Positions 6,188 to 14,275 of a stretch of DNA of 32,506 bases are shown here, in pieces. The stretch lies in contig JAUVCL010000002.1 in NCBI GenBank assembly GCA_030595845.1, forward strand, positions 1-32,506, written 5' to 3'. How positions within the stretch are numbered: position 1 is the first letter of the stretch; each line of letters opens with the position of its first letter. The notes under the pieces were generated by a model. It saw only the letters and a program-made list of their open reading frames with translations, did no database searches and was not told where the DNA came from. The stretch is from Campylobacterota bacterium (GTDB taxonomy: Bacteria; Campylobacterota; Campylobacteria; Campylobacterales; Sulfurovaceae). Made by a program: the position numbers and the translations under genes.

Positions 6188-9100
6188 TGACAGTTTATCA
6201 GGTGCTTGGCCGAGACTATGTTGAAGGTGCGCTTTTGGGTGGAAAAAGCAAAGATGATATAAGAAAAGAAGCAAGATCTGCGATATCCCCCATTAAAGAG
6301 TCTTTAGGTGATGATGTGTTTGAGGCCTTCAAGTCTCAAGGGGTACCATTTTCACGGATGAAAGAATATGCTGATTTTCAGGTGCAAAAAGCTGAAGATG
6401 CGGCTAAGGCTGCTGAAGAGAAGGCGTACGAAAAAGAGGTAAAAGGCTTTGCTAAATCTTTTGAAGAGGATCTTAAAGGTGAAGATTTTACTGACAGGTT
6501 AAATCGTGGGGCGCACAGGGTAGTTTCTGAACTTGCTGTGGCTGGGAATAACCTTGTAGGGTCTAAGCCTGACCCTCGTTTTGTAGGTGTACTTGAAGCT
6601 GATGATAAGTTGAGTGGAGAGTTTGAAGAGAAGCGGCGTACTCCTGAAGAACAAAAGATTTATGAAGAGAAAGAAAAAGCTTTTGCAGATGCAAATGGTA
6701 CGGTAGATACTTTAACTACGGGTGCAGATATGTTGTACCAAAAGGTGAAAAACCCTTCTGAATGGAATATGGCCGGTCTTTTGGCAGAGGGGATCAACCC
6801 TATAAACTGGGTCGGTGGTGCTGCTGGTAATGTGGCTGCAAAGGCTTTGGCTAATACTGCTGTAAAAAGTGGTACTGCTGTAGCTGTTGGTACTGGTGCC
6901 GGTGCTGTTACTGATGGTGCAGTTGGCTATGGCTTTGACTACAGTGTTGAGCGTGGCCGTGGGCGTACTGAAGAAGAAGCTACAAAGGCAGCTACACTTG
7001 GTGCGGCTGCTAATGTGGCGATGGGTGGTGTCACTGGTGCCGGTGGTGTGCTTTATGGGCGTTGGAATAATGCTGATACCCCTGGACCTAACCCCCAAAC
7101 CTCTGATGCTACTCTAGTGGTTAATGAAGTTGAGATCCCTGATGATATAAAGAACTCTACACTTTTAAAGGTGGCAGAGGCAGAAGATCACTCTACTCAA
7201 GCAGATACGGTTATAACTGAACTCTCTTCTCAAGTAACAGATACACAGGCTAGAGATGCACTTATAGCTAAATACATCCCTGCTACCCAGGCAGAAGCAG
7301 AACTTTCTATGACGATAAACAATGATGTGCCGGTTCATGATAGACTTACTGGGGCGCGTGTGCGTACTGCCTTGGAAAAGACTATGATACAGGCTACTGA
7401 TACGCCTGAGAGCTTAAACGCTAAGTTGGCGTATTATGGGTTTACAGATGAGAGTCGTGCTATGATAGTGGATGCGTATGTCAAGAATGATATAGAGATC
7501 TTTGATAATTTTGTCGCTGATAAGCTAGAGCGAAGAGCAAAAGGAGAATATGATGCAAGAATTATTGCAGGAAATGAAAGAGAAGATACCAGAGTCCAAA
7601 CGGATAGAGTTGATAGTAGCGATGCAGGGGCTAGAGAAACAGTTGACCCGAACGCAGAACCCGAAACTATATCAGAATTTAAGCCAAGAGATACAGAAGA
7701 TCTCACAACTACTGGACGGGATATTAGGAACCTTGACGAAGAAACTGGAGTACCCATCACAGATAAAACAGTGGACGGACAACCAACCGTTGGAGATGAT
7801 GGTAGAGTTGTTCCAAGGACTGGAGGAGACCAACTGGTACAAAATGAAAATGGCGTACCAGTTGATGTAGAGACTCCTACCCAGATATATGATCGTCTCA
7901 AAGATGAAGCAGCTATAAGTGGTGAAGAGAAGGCAAGGCTAAGGCTCCTTAGTGAAGATTATGATGTAGAACAAAGTTCTGTGAGTGATGGGGTGATCAG
8001 TCGTTATGATAATGGTTTTGAGTTAAGATCATATCCTTTAAGAGTTAAGAAGATAGATGAGCTTGTAGAAAGTCCTAACGGTAAAAAGATTATAAATACT
8101 CTCTCTTATGTAGATGATGAAGCATTAAGTAGTGCCCTTGATTTTCAAAATAATGTAGCTATAAAAAGAGTGGTTAATAACTCTGACATAAAACATATAT
8201 TTAAGCAGCATGGAGATAGTGAGATAGAGGCCTCACGTGGTCAAATAGCTATAGATAAGAATGATATAGCTAATTATCCTGATATCGTTATTGAAGCAGA
8301 TATGCAAGGCATAGTAACAGGTAAAAACAATGTTAAAAAAGTACTCTCTGCAAAACAGATAAATGGCCATTATATAGTTGTGGAAGAAGTGAGTACCAAG
8401 AAAAATACTTTGAGTTTAAAAACGATGTGGAAAGTACAAGGAAAACTGAAAGCAGATACTTTACGTTCTATAGGTGGTGAATCCCCAACTCTTATCGTCC
8501 GAAACGCTTTAGGGTATGAGCCCAACGAGTTGATGCCTTCACCACGTAAAGCACCCGTTATTAAAAGTATAGCAGATGATATGAAAAATGTCAAAACCCG
8601 TGGTGAGTTAAAGTCTCATAGGTATTATGATGATGTAAAAAACATTGCACTAGGGAAAAAGAATAAGGATGGGTTTCATACATACAGTACTACAGAGCGC
8701 AAAAATATACAGAGTGGTAAACTTGACCGCCCTTTACTCCAAAAACTTAGAGATGATCTGCGTGAGTATGCTGCCAATCCTAAATGGGAGAAGAACAGAG
8801 CTGAGATAGATACTAAAGTACGTTCTGAAGCTGATGTGTTACGTGAGATAAGTCATGACGATGCGCTTGGCCTAGTACAGAGTGAGACTTTTACTAAAAC
8901 GTATAAAAATCCTTTGAGTGTGGATGATATGGTTAGATCGATAGATGATCGTCTTGATAATGTTAATAAAAAAGTAGAAACTAATACTGCCCTTGATAGC
9001 TTTTTCGGAGATTCAGAAAATGTAAAACTTTCAGATACACAGAATAAAGTACTTTCCATGATAGATGATCCCATAAAACGTGAAACTAAAAAAAAGAAAT

Positions 9101-9246
9101 TTGAGTTAAGTACTTTAGAATCGAAGGTAAAAGAGGCTGAACTTAAAGCCCACAAGGGAACTGTTACCCGTACCAAAAATGAGTTAAAGACGTGGAAAGC
9201 TGAAAATATGCGTGACGGTAAGATCAAAGAGATAGGAGATTGTTAG
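6187..9246 (+). CDS. Large polyvalent ejection protein with PBECR-like nuclease domain
   Basis: 1019 residues. Order: charged helical N-terminus (1-190), a Gly/Ala-rich membrane-active stretch (about 200-300), a helical region, a low-complexity acidic linker (455-560) that coincides with a nested gene in another frame, and a domain at about 630-750. That domain has IKHIFKQHGD (668-677), an RGQI...DI...YPDIV run and a late TMWK, the pattern of the phage barnase-EndoU-ColicinE5/D-RelE-like (PBECR) nucleases. The C-terminus is a long charged helix. In this family the nuclease sits in a polyprotein injected with the DNA and is thought to act on host RNA or rival elements in the new cell. The start overlaps the previous stop; the next gene follows after one base. 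Nuclease assignment is from motif recall only. Confidence 0.6.
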   Translation: MTVYQVLGRDYVEGALLGGKSKDDIRKEARSAISPIKESLGDDVFEAFKSQGVPFSRMKEYADFQVQKAEDAAKAAEEKAYEKEVKGFAKSFEEDLKGEDFTDRLNRGAHRVVSELAVAGNNLVGSKPDPRFVGVLEADDKLSGEFEEKRRTPEEQKIYEEKEKAFADANGTVDTLTTGADMLYQKVKNPSEWNMAGLLAEGINPINWVGGAAGNVAAKALANTAVKSGTAVAVGTGAGAVTDGAVGYGFDYSVERGRGRTEEEATKAATLGAAANVAMGGVTGAGGVLYGRWNNADTPGPNPQTSDATLVVNEVEIPDDIKNSTLLKVAEAEDHSTQADTVITELSSQVTDTQARDALIAKYIPATQAEAELSMTINNDVPVHDRLTGARVRTALEKTMIQATDTPESLNAKLAYYGFTDESRAMIVDAYVKNDIEIFDNFVADKLERRAKGEYDARIIAGNEREDTRVQTDRVDSSDAGARETVDPNAEPETISEFKPRDTEDLTTTGRDIRNLDEETGVPITDKTVDGQPTVGDDGRVVPRTGGDQLVQNENGVPVDVETPTQIYDRLKDEAAISGEEKARLRLLSEDYDVEQSSVSDGVISRYDNGFELRSYPLRVKKIDELVESPNGKKIINTLSYVDDEALSSALDFQNNVAIKRVVNNSDIKHIFKQHGDSEIEASRGQIAIDKNDIANYPDIVIEADMQGIVTGKNNVKKVLSAKQINGHYIVVEEVSTKKNTLSLKTMWKVQGKLKADTLRSIGGESPTLIVRNALGYEPNELMPSPRKAPVIKSIADDMKNVKTRGELKSHRYYDDVKNIALGKKNKDGFHTYSTTERKNIQSGKLDRPLLQKLRDDLREYAANPKWEKNRAEIDTKVRSEADVLREISHDDALGLVQSETFTKTYKNPLSVDDMVRSIDDRLDNVNKKVETNTALDSFFGDSENVKLSDTQNKVLSMIDDPIKRETKKKKFELSTLESKVKEAELKAHKGTVTRTKNELKTWKAENMRDGKIKEIGDC
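7553..7870 (+). CDS. Nested out-of-frame gene inside the ejection protein gene (candidate)
   Basis: A 105-residue frame in +1 relative to the surrounding gene. It has a strong ribosome binding site (AAGGAG, 7541-7546) six bases before ATG 7553 (ATG 7550 is adjacent). The product is well-formed and helical: LLQEMKEKIPESKRIELIVA, then MQGLEKQL, ISQLLDGIL and a C-terminal TNWYKMKMAYQLM. The main frame here is low-complexity Asp/Glu/Thr/Gly, the usual look of a frame that is not the constrained one. Base use also shifts, with more CAG, CTG and GAG in the nested frame. No homologue recognised. It could be an anti-host or assembly peptide, or the relic of an inserted gene. Confidence 0.5.
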   Translation: MQELLQEMKEKIPESKRIELIVAMQGLEKQLTRTQNPKLYQNLSQEIQKISQLLDGILGTLTKKLEYPSQIKQWTDNQPLEMMVELFQGLEETNWYKMKMAYQLM

Positions 9247-9247
9247 A

Positions 9248-11389
9248 ATGGCTTGTAACTGGAAAATAGATGAAAATGCAGAAGAGACAACACGCGTACT
9301 CAAACTTAGTTTAGGTGAGAAGTGGGAAGCTGGTGTAGATAAAGCTTTAGCAGCTGCAGGAAAGAAAATAGGTAAAGTTGCCAATAAACTAGATAAAGAT
9401 AGGAAAATACTCAAATATATCTCTACCTCTAAAAATGTTAAAGCTGTTTCTTCTATGGTCAATGACAATATGAGTGATGCTGTGAATATGGCACGTGATG
9501 CGTCCACTCTCTTCGACTTCATACAAAACAACATGACCAAAGCAGATGGTGTAACTCTTACACGTGCTTTGGGTGGTGATTTGGAAGGTGAAGTGCCTAC
9601 CCATCTTAAAGGCATGTATGAGAAATTTCGTAATCTTATAGATACAAATGCGGATGAGTTAGTAAAGATAGGTGCTTTGTCTGAGAAAAGTAAGATGAAA
9701 GACTACTTGAAACGCTACTATGCCGGATATATGGAAGAGCATAAAAAATCAAGTGTGGCTATGGGTGAAGTCCATAAAAGAAAAGATCTTACCCTTGATG
9801 AGAGGTTAGAACTTGGTATGTTAGAAGATGCTTCTTTTGTAGTGGCAAATACACTCTTAGAACAAAAAAAGCAGATAGGTAAATACAAACTTTTAAAACA
9901 GTTAGCAGATGCCTTTTCTGTCGATGAGAAAATAGACGGGTATGTTCGTGTAAGTGATGAGACAATGGCAGGTGGTACTCTTAAGTGGGGTGCTTTAGCT
10001 GGTAAGTATGTTCCTGATGATGTAATGATGGAACTTAAAGCCTCTGCCAGTGTGGCTGACACTATGGCATTTTTAGATAAAAACTTTGTTATAGATGCAG
10101 TGGACCATATAAAAGTAAACGTGACGGTGAAGAACCCTGGTACTCATGTATATAACTTTGGTTCAAACCTGCAGGTATCATTTCTAAATGGTGATCTCCC
10201 TGCTTTGGCTGAAGTGATGTCTATGAATAAAGCAGATCGTACAAAGCTTTGGGAACTTGGTAAGGCACTGGGGCTGGGTAATGAACTGATGGAGTATGAA
10301 AAGCTTTATAGTAATATAGATGTAAAACAAGGAGATCAAGGCATCTTCAAAAAGCTTGCCTCTAACCTTTATATGTCTGAAAACTCTTTGATGGGTAAGA
10401 AGATAAGAGAAGCTTACGCTTGGGAAGATGAAGTGTTTAAAATGGCTTCTTTTTATAAACGTATAAAAGGTAAAACTTTAACGCCTGAGATGGCAAAGAA
10501 AGCCATGAAAGAAGCTATGAATGATTATGTGGACTACAGTACACCATTACCACCATTTATCAAGAGAATAGATAAAAATGGTTTATTCCCTTTTGTTCAC
10601 TATGCATGGAAGAGTACACCAAGAGTCGCTACAATCATTCTAAAAAACCCTTTAAAGTTTGTTGCTCTACAGTCTGCTCTTTATGCTGCAGGTGCTAGTA
10701 TGTTTAATGACAATGAAGATGATGCAGCTAAACCCAAATGGGCAAAAGAAAAGGGATTGTTTGGGATGTTCCCATATCTACCAACAAACCTTTTTGGTGC
10801 TAAACAATGGGTTCATACATTTGGAGATAACCATATAAACCTTGGACGTTCACTGCCTGGTATGCGAATGGGTGGTCTATCTGTAGATCTTGGGTTTATA
10901 GGGGCTACAGCATCTCTCATACAAGGACGAGATCCATTGTATAAGAGTGAGATATACAAAGAGACTGATACTACCATGGTAGCTGTCTTAAAAACGCTTC
11001 ACAAAGCTTCTATAAACTATCTACCTTCTATGACATTTGGTAGATATGGCCAACAATGGCTTTCTATCGCTTCAGGTAATGCACCAAAAAACCATTATGG
11101 TGAAGATCTTGACTTTACTGAGTCTGCTCAGAGGATATCTGGGGTTAGAAAGTTTAACGCAAACAAAGAAGTGACCAGTAGCATTAAAGCGGTCATTAAG
11201 CAGTGGAAGTATGACAATATAGATGATAAAGAGATGAAATACAGAATATCAGAAATGAAATCATACGCAAAAGAGCATGATATAAAAGTAGATAATAAAA
11301 AAGTGAATAGCTCACTTAAGGCAGCCAAGAAGGCTAAACCTAAGTTAGAGAAAGATGTTTGGCATTGGTTAAATAAGGTGAACCTTTAA
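9248..11389 (+). CDS. Large polyvalent / internal virion protein (LPD38-like C-terminal half)
   Basis: 713 residues, mostly helical, with no signal peptide. The C-terminal half has features of the large-polyvalent-protein-associated domain LPD38 found in injected phage proteins: VKNPGTHVYNFGSN (about 294-307), an EAMNDYVDYS motif (about 426-435) followed by GLFPFVHYAWKSTPRVA, and then ILKNPLKFVALQSALYAAG, a hydrophobic helix. In other podoviruses the protein of this size and place is the last and largest ejection protein. It follows the PBECR protein by one base with AGGAGA as ribosome binding site, and its stop overlaps the convergent small gene on the minus strand by 4 bases. No enzyme motif found. 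Confidence 0.55.
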   Translation: MACNWKIDENAEETTRVLKLSLGEKWEAGVDKALAAAGKKIGKVANKLDKDRKILKYISTSKNVKAVSSMVNDNMSDAVNMARDASTLFDFIQNNMTKADGVTLTRALGGDLEGEVPTHLKGMYEKFRNLIDTNADELVKIGALSEKSKMKDYLKRYYAGYMEEHKKSSVAMGEVHKRKDLTLDERLELGMLEDASFVVANTLLEQKKQIGKYKLLKQLADAFSVDEKIDGYVRVSDETMAGGTLKWGALAGKYVPDDVMMELKASASVADTMAFLDKNFVIDAVDHIKVNVTVKNPGTHVYNFGSNLQVSFLNGDLPALAEVMSMNKADRTKLWELGKALGLGNELMEYEKLYSNIDVKQGDQGIFKKLASNLYMSENSLMGKKIREAYAWEDEVFKMASFYKRIKGKTLTPEMAKKAMKEAMNDYVDYSTPLPPFIKRIDKNGLFPFVHYAWKSTPRVATIILKNPLKFVALQSALYAAGASMFNDNEDDAAKPKWAKEKGLFGMFPYLPTNLFGAKQWVHTFGDNHINLGRSLPGMRMGGLSVDLGFIGATASLIQGRDPLYKSEIYKETDTTMVAVLKTLHKASINYLPSMTFGRYGQQWLSIASGNAPKNHYGEDLDFTESAQRISGVRKFNANKEVTSSIKAVIKQWKYDNIDDKEMKYRISEMKSYAKEHDIKVDNKKVNSSLKAAKKAKPKLEKDVWHWLNKVNL

Positions 11390-11556
11390 TTAGACATAGG
11401 GCAAGACTCACCAACAGAAACGGTAACAGTACTCCCATCTAAGTAATAGCATACCTTGACAGTTCCTCGTATATCTTCACCGTTATACGGTGAATAAGCA
11501 TAGACCATAGTTGTAAGTGCCGCAAGTGTTATTATTGTTAGTAGAAGCTTTTTCAT
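11386..11556 (-). CDS. Small secreted two-cysteine protein (56 aa), moron candidate
   Basis: On the minus strand, ATG at 11554-11556 and TAA at 11386-11388. The product has a classical signal peptide (MKKLLLTIITLAALTTMVYA) with cleavage after Ala20, and a 36-residue mature part with two Cys (36 and 52) that could form a disulfide in the periplasm: YSPYNGEDIRG then KVCYYLDGSTV and GESCPMSN. GGAAAAGGAT precedes the start and an extended -10 lies upstream on the same strand, so it is independently expressed. The orientation against all late genes suggests expression in the lysogen. No family recognised. Confidence 0.7.
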   Translation of the reverse strand: MKKLLLTIITLAALTTMVYAYSPYNGEDIRGTVKVCYYLDGSTVTVSVGESCPMSN

Positions 11557-11585
11557 GTAGATCCTTTTCCTTTTTTAAGTCCTAA

Positions 11586-11593
11586 AGTATAAC
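11586..11593 (-). promoter_or_regulatory. Extended -10 promoter for the small secreted protein
   Basis: On the minus strand the sequence reads TGTTATACT: TATACT lies at 11591-11586 with the TG of an extended -10 just before it. No good -35 is seen. Transcription would start near 11579, about 23 bases before the ATG at 11556. Confidence 0.5.
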
Positions 11594-11657
11594 ATAAATG
11601 TATCACACGATCTGAGTATTAACTCCTTGAAGCATAGTAGCTCTCATACATAGAAAC

Positions 11658-11899
11658 GCCACCCCGTGGCTTTCTGTACGCTCTATAAGTGCCAAGGCAC
11701 GATGCCCAAGGGCAGGCATGGCGTATTTTACGTCATGCCTGCCCTAAGCGCCAAGACAAGGAAGAGCAAAACAAATATTTAGTAGAGATTCACGGTGTGG
11801 GGTGGTGTTTGGGTTTTCGTGTAGAAAGCACCCCACCCACTGATTAAAATTTAATCTACTGTTTATGTGAATAACTGTCCTGTTTTGTGGGTTATTCAC
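11658..11899. repeat. Gene-free region packed with inverted repeats
   Basis: The 491-bp gap 11557-12047 holds no convincing gene but six perfect or near-perfect inverted repeats. They are GCCAC/GTGGC (11658-11670), GTGCC/GGCAC (11689-11700), a 17-bp stem with one G.T pair and a TTT loop (11709-11745), GTGGGGTG/CACCCCAC (11797-11836), GATTAAA/TTTAATC (11842-11856) and GTGAATAAC/GTTATTCAC (11867-11899). None is followed by a T-run on either strand, so these are not ordinary terminators. The region lies between the late operon end and the accessory genes. Possible roles are a cis replication region, a recombination site, or a processed RNA. Confidence 0.65.
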
Positions 11900-12011
11900 A
11901 TTAGTTAAAAACAAGCATTGATTTTATTTTATGCGTGGTCAGATGTGTGTATATTTTTTTTAATAGAATTTGTCTTATGATAACCATATTAACTTGATAC
12001 GGTTCTAATAA

Positions 12012-12020
12012 TGTTATACT
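12012..12020 (+). promoter_or_regulatory. Extended -10 promoter for the HNH gene
   Basis: TGTTATACT at 12012-12020 (TG, one base, then TATACT). TTGATA lies 15 bases upstream of the -10, a short spacing. The start of transcription is expected near 12027, about 20 bases before the ATG at 12048. Confidence 0.5.
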
Positions 12021-12047
12021 AACATAAGAAAACAAAAAAGGTAAGCA

Positions 12048-12587
12048 ATGAGCCAAAACGACATTAAGAATCTAACCAAAGAAAAAGCGAGTGCTATCTA
12101 CTTTTATAGTGATGGAGAATTATTTAACCATAAAGGACTATTGCATAAGTTAAAACAGAATGTTGATCCTGCTCTATACTTCAAACCAATACGAGCTATA
12201 AAAAAGAGTAATGGTAGAGAATACAGGGTAGCTAGTCTTACTATACATGGTCATAAGCATATGGTGTTAGTGCATCGTATCGTGTGGAATTTACATAATG
12301 GTAAAATACCAAAGGGAATGATTATAGACCACATCAATAACGATAGCCTAGATAATCGCATTGAAAACCTACAATGTATTACTCAAAGTGAGAACATAAA
12401 AAGAGTACCACCCTCAATAAAAATGAAAGCCTCCAGGAAAAGATTTATAAATGGTTTTGTACCTCCCCTTAAATCAAAGACTAAAGGTTTATATACAGAC
12501 GGAAGCAAACAGTATATAAAACTACCATCAGGAAAAAGAAAGTATCTTACAGATGATAATAGGAATGAGATACTAAGTACACTATAG
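12048..12587 (+). CDS. Free-standing HNH endonuclease
   Basis: 179 residues. The HNH_3 signature is clear: LVHRIVWNLHNGKIPKGM (84-101) followed by IDHINNDSLDNRIENLQ and CITQSENIK. The DHINND and N-R-I-E-N-L elements form the beta-beta-alpha metal nuclease site. The N-terminal half and the C-terminal tail (GLYTDGSKQYIKLPSGKRKYL) probably supply DNA binding. Such genes are usually homing endonucleases that sit between phage genes; when placed next to packaging genes they help cos cleavage, but here terminase is far away. The gene has its own promoter and AAAAGG as ribosome binding site. It sits between two gene-free regions, as a mobile insertion would. Confidence 0.85.
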   Translation: MSQNDIKNLTKEKASAIYFYSDGELFNHKGLLHKLKQNVDPALYFKPIRAIKKSNGREYRVASLTIHGHKHMVLVHRIVWNLHNGKIPKGMIIDHINNDSLDNRIENLQCITQSENIKRVPPSIKMKASRKRFINGFVPPLKSKTKGLYTDGSKQYIKLPSGKRKYLTDDNRNEILSTL

Positions 12588-12730
12588 GAGTACTGGCACT
12601 TATCCTTTTCATATACACGCCCCCCTATTTCCCCCATCGCTCACGCTATATATACTACGGTAATGCATGGTAAAGTAAAAAAATCTGAAAATAAAATAAA
12701 AATCAATTTTACTGATTAACTAAAGCACAC

Positions 12731-12764
12731 CTTTTAAATAATTGCTGTCCGCTCTTTGCCTTGG
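12731..12764. repeat. Imperfect direct repeat, copy 1
   Basis: Positions 12734-12755 are identical to 14279-14300, and TGCCTTGG follows in both (12757-12764 and 14303-14310). Copy 1 lies upstream of the two-TM protein gene. The gap 12588-12858 otherwise holds only the promoter at 12806 and C-rich filler (CGCCCCCCTATTTCCCCC near 12619). Confidence 0.8.
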
Positions 12765-12805
12765 GACTTGTAGGTCATAAAAAATGTATTATTCTAACCA
12801 TTAAC

Positions 12806-12833
12806 TTGAACATATCCTAAAAAATTGTATACT
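12806..12833 (+). promoter_or_regulatory. Sigma70-type promoter for the two-TM protein
   Basis: TTGAAC (12806-12811), 16-base spacer, TATACT (12828-12833), with TG just before the -10. Followed 25 bases later by the ATG at 12859 with AGGGGA as ribosome binding site. This gives the gene an expression signal independent of the late promoters. Confidence 0.6.
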
Positions 12834-12858
12834 CTGTCCAAATAATATAGGGGAAACG

Positions 12859-13659
12859 ATGAAGGATAAAATTAATATTTTTTTTAAAAAAACTTTTCAC
12901 TGGTGTGGAAATTATAACGGTAAGAGTACTTGGTGTGGTACATTTGAGATGAATGCAATCTGGGCAATGCTTGGGCTATTTGTAGGTGGTGCTGCAGCTG
13001 TTGTAATGATGGGATTAACAGAGATGAGCATCAATATCCTTAAAGTGATCACTGGAGGAATCTTGGCAGTTTCTGCTGGTGTGGCAGCACAACAATTCAG
13101 CTTTAATAGAAAACAAGCAGAATATGCAAATAATTGGAACAAGAAGCAACTTGCTATCTCCAGACTGCATGACAGTCGTCACATTTTGAAAGAATTACAA
13201 AATAAACTACATGGACATCTTGAAATACTTGAAAGAAACAAAGATCAACCATTTGGATTAAACAATATTCATGATAGCTTAGGGGTTAGGTTAAACGATG
13301 GAACCTTTGTTTTTCATGGTGAACATACGCCTGAAGATATCAAAAAAATACCAAAGACACAACCCGACGAATTGCTATTTAGTGCTTTAAATTTTTGTGA
13401 AGATACACAGGGGAGAGAGATAAAAGATAATATATTGGATTTCTTGGGTGAATATGAGTTTATATGTTCAGCGGTAAATAATGATGTTTTTGATGATGAA
13501 ATAGTTAAGAAACTATTTCAAAGTAATATAGTTAGGATCTATAATATATTTCAACCATATATCGAACATTTGCAAATTACACATGAATATGGGAAAGTTG
13601 TTTTTTGTGAGTTAGAAGAAGTCGCTAGAAAATATAGCGACAACGAAGTAGAAGACTAG
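12859..13659 (+). CDS. Two-TM membrane protein (DUF4760-like), accessory gene
   Basis: 266 residues. Two membrane helices (about 33-53 and 57-78) are followed by a cytoplasmic helical part. The segment FLGEYEFICSAVNNDVFDDE with the following PYIEHLQ resembles the C-terminal half of DUF4760-type proteins, whose role is unknown. The N-terminus carries two Cys in KSTWCG and HWCGNY. It has its own promoter, sits next to the repressor genes and is flanked by an imperfect direct repeat, a typical place for a lysogenic-conversion or superinfection-exclusion gene. That role is inference. A 7-bp inverted repeat (GTCGCTA/TAGCGAC) and a 14-bp palindrome lie at its 3' end. Confidence 0.6.
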   Translation: MKDKINIFFKKTFHWCGNYNGKSTWCGTFEMNAIWAMLGLFVGGAAAVVMMGLTEMSINILKVITGGILAVSAGVAAQQFSFNRKQAEYANNWNKKQLAISRLHDSRHILKELQNKLHGHLEILERNKDQPFGLNNIHDSLGVRLNDGTFVFHGEHTPEDIKKIPKTQPDELLFSALNFCEDTQGREIKDNILDFLGEYEFICSAVNNDVFDDEIVKKLFQSNIVRIYNIFQPYIEHLQITHEYGKVVFCELEEVARKYSDNEVED

Positions 13660-13760
13660 ACCTATAGGTCTGGCCATCCTTGAATGATTGTTTTCATATT
13701 GAATAACCTCGTATGAAATAGCGTGTTAAAATCTAACCGATGTATCTGCTCTGGTTAGAT
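13658..13760. terminator. Inverted repeats between convergent genes
   Basis: The gap 13660-13854 separates the two-TM gene (+) from the repressor operon (-). It holds the palindrome AGACCTATAGGTCT (13658-13671) and an 8-bp stem ATCTAACC/GGTTAGAT (13731-13738 and 13753-13760) with a 14-base loop. On the minus strand the second stem runs into TTTTAA. They probably act as a weak bidirectional terminator; the T-run is short. Confidence 0.4.
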
Positions 13761-13854
13761 AATGTCTCCTTTATTAATACGCCCCTATATTAACTGAAAA
13801 AGGTTAATGAGTATATAGTTTGATCTATTTTAATATATTTTAATATATTTGGTA

Positions 13855-13977
13855 TCATTTAGATACATAATCTTTTTTTAATTCTCTTTTCTCTTTAGCA
13901 ACTTTTAAAGCGAACTTCACAGCCTCGGACATAGTTGAAAATGTTTTTCTTGGTTGGTCTTTTGTTGTATCTTTCAT
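13855..13977 (-). CDS. Small basic protein (40 aa) at the end of the repressor operon
   Basis: Minus strand, ATG at 13975-13977 overlapping the stop of the upstream repressor gene (ATGA), TGA at 13855-13857. 40 residues, basic and helical: TFSTMSEAVKFALKVAKEKR followed by ELKKDYVSK. No family recognised. Translational coupling to the CI-like gene suggests a regulatory peptide, or simply a small protein made in the lysogen. Confidence 0.5.
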   Translation of the reverse strand: MKDTTKDQPRKTFSTMSEAVKFALKVAKEKRELKKDYVSK

Positions 13978-14240
13978 TTCTTTTCTTTGGGATCACAGTT
14001 TGGTACTTTAGGAGTACTTGCATAATGTGAATCTCCTAATGGTAGGCTAGCTAAAACTTCCTTCCCATTAATTTCCGCTATAACAGATTCCATTGTCATA
14101 CGCCATTTATCAGGTATATTATTTTGATGTATCCAACCATTAAGATTATATTTGTTTACGTTCAATATATCGGACAACTCTTTATCTGTCTCAACATCAA
14201 GCATTTTTTTCATTTGATTCAGTTCTTCACGTACATTCAT
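13974..14240 (-). CDS. CI-like repressor paralogue 2
   Basis: 88 residues with the N-terminal bacteriophage CI repressor type helix-turn-helix (Phage_CI_repr): DKELSDILNVNKYNLNGWI then NNIPDKWR, where W-x4-IP is a family mark. It is a paralogue of the gene at 14319; both begin MN-x-REELNQ and share the E-L-[SA]-D-I-L and IPDKWRM phrases. There is no oligomerisation or self-cleavage domain, so it is a DNA-binding domain with a short tail. GGAGGAT precedes the start. As second gene of the operon it probably modulates or replaces the first at operators near 14685-14778. Confidence 0.75.
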   Translation of the reverse strand: MNVREELNQMKKMLDVETDKELSDILNVNKYNLNGWIHQNNIPDKWRMTMESVIAEINGKEVLASLPLGDSHYASTPKVPNCDPKEKK

Positions 14241-14275
14241 TTATTATCCTCCAACTCCCAAACAAACTTCAAAAC

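Noticed and set aside
6887-7117. 76-aa hydrophobic frame inside the ejection gene
   Set aside because: Shadow of Gly/Ala codons (GTG/CTG runs); no ribosome binding site, unlike the frame at 7553.
11709-11745. 17-bp hairpin as a terminator of the late operon
   Set aside because: No T-run follows on either strand; treated as part of the inverted-repeat region.
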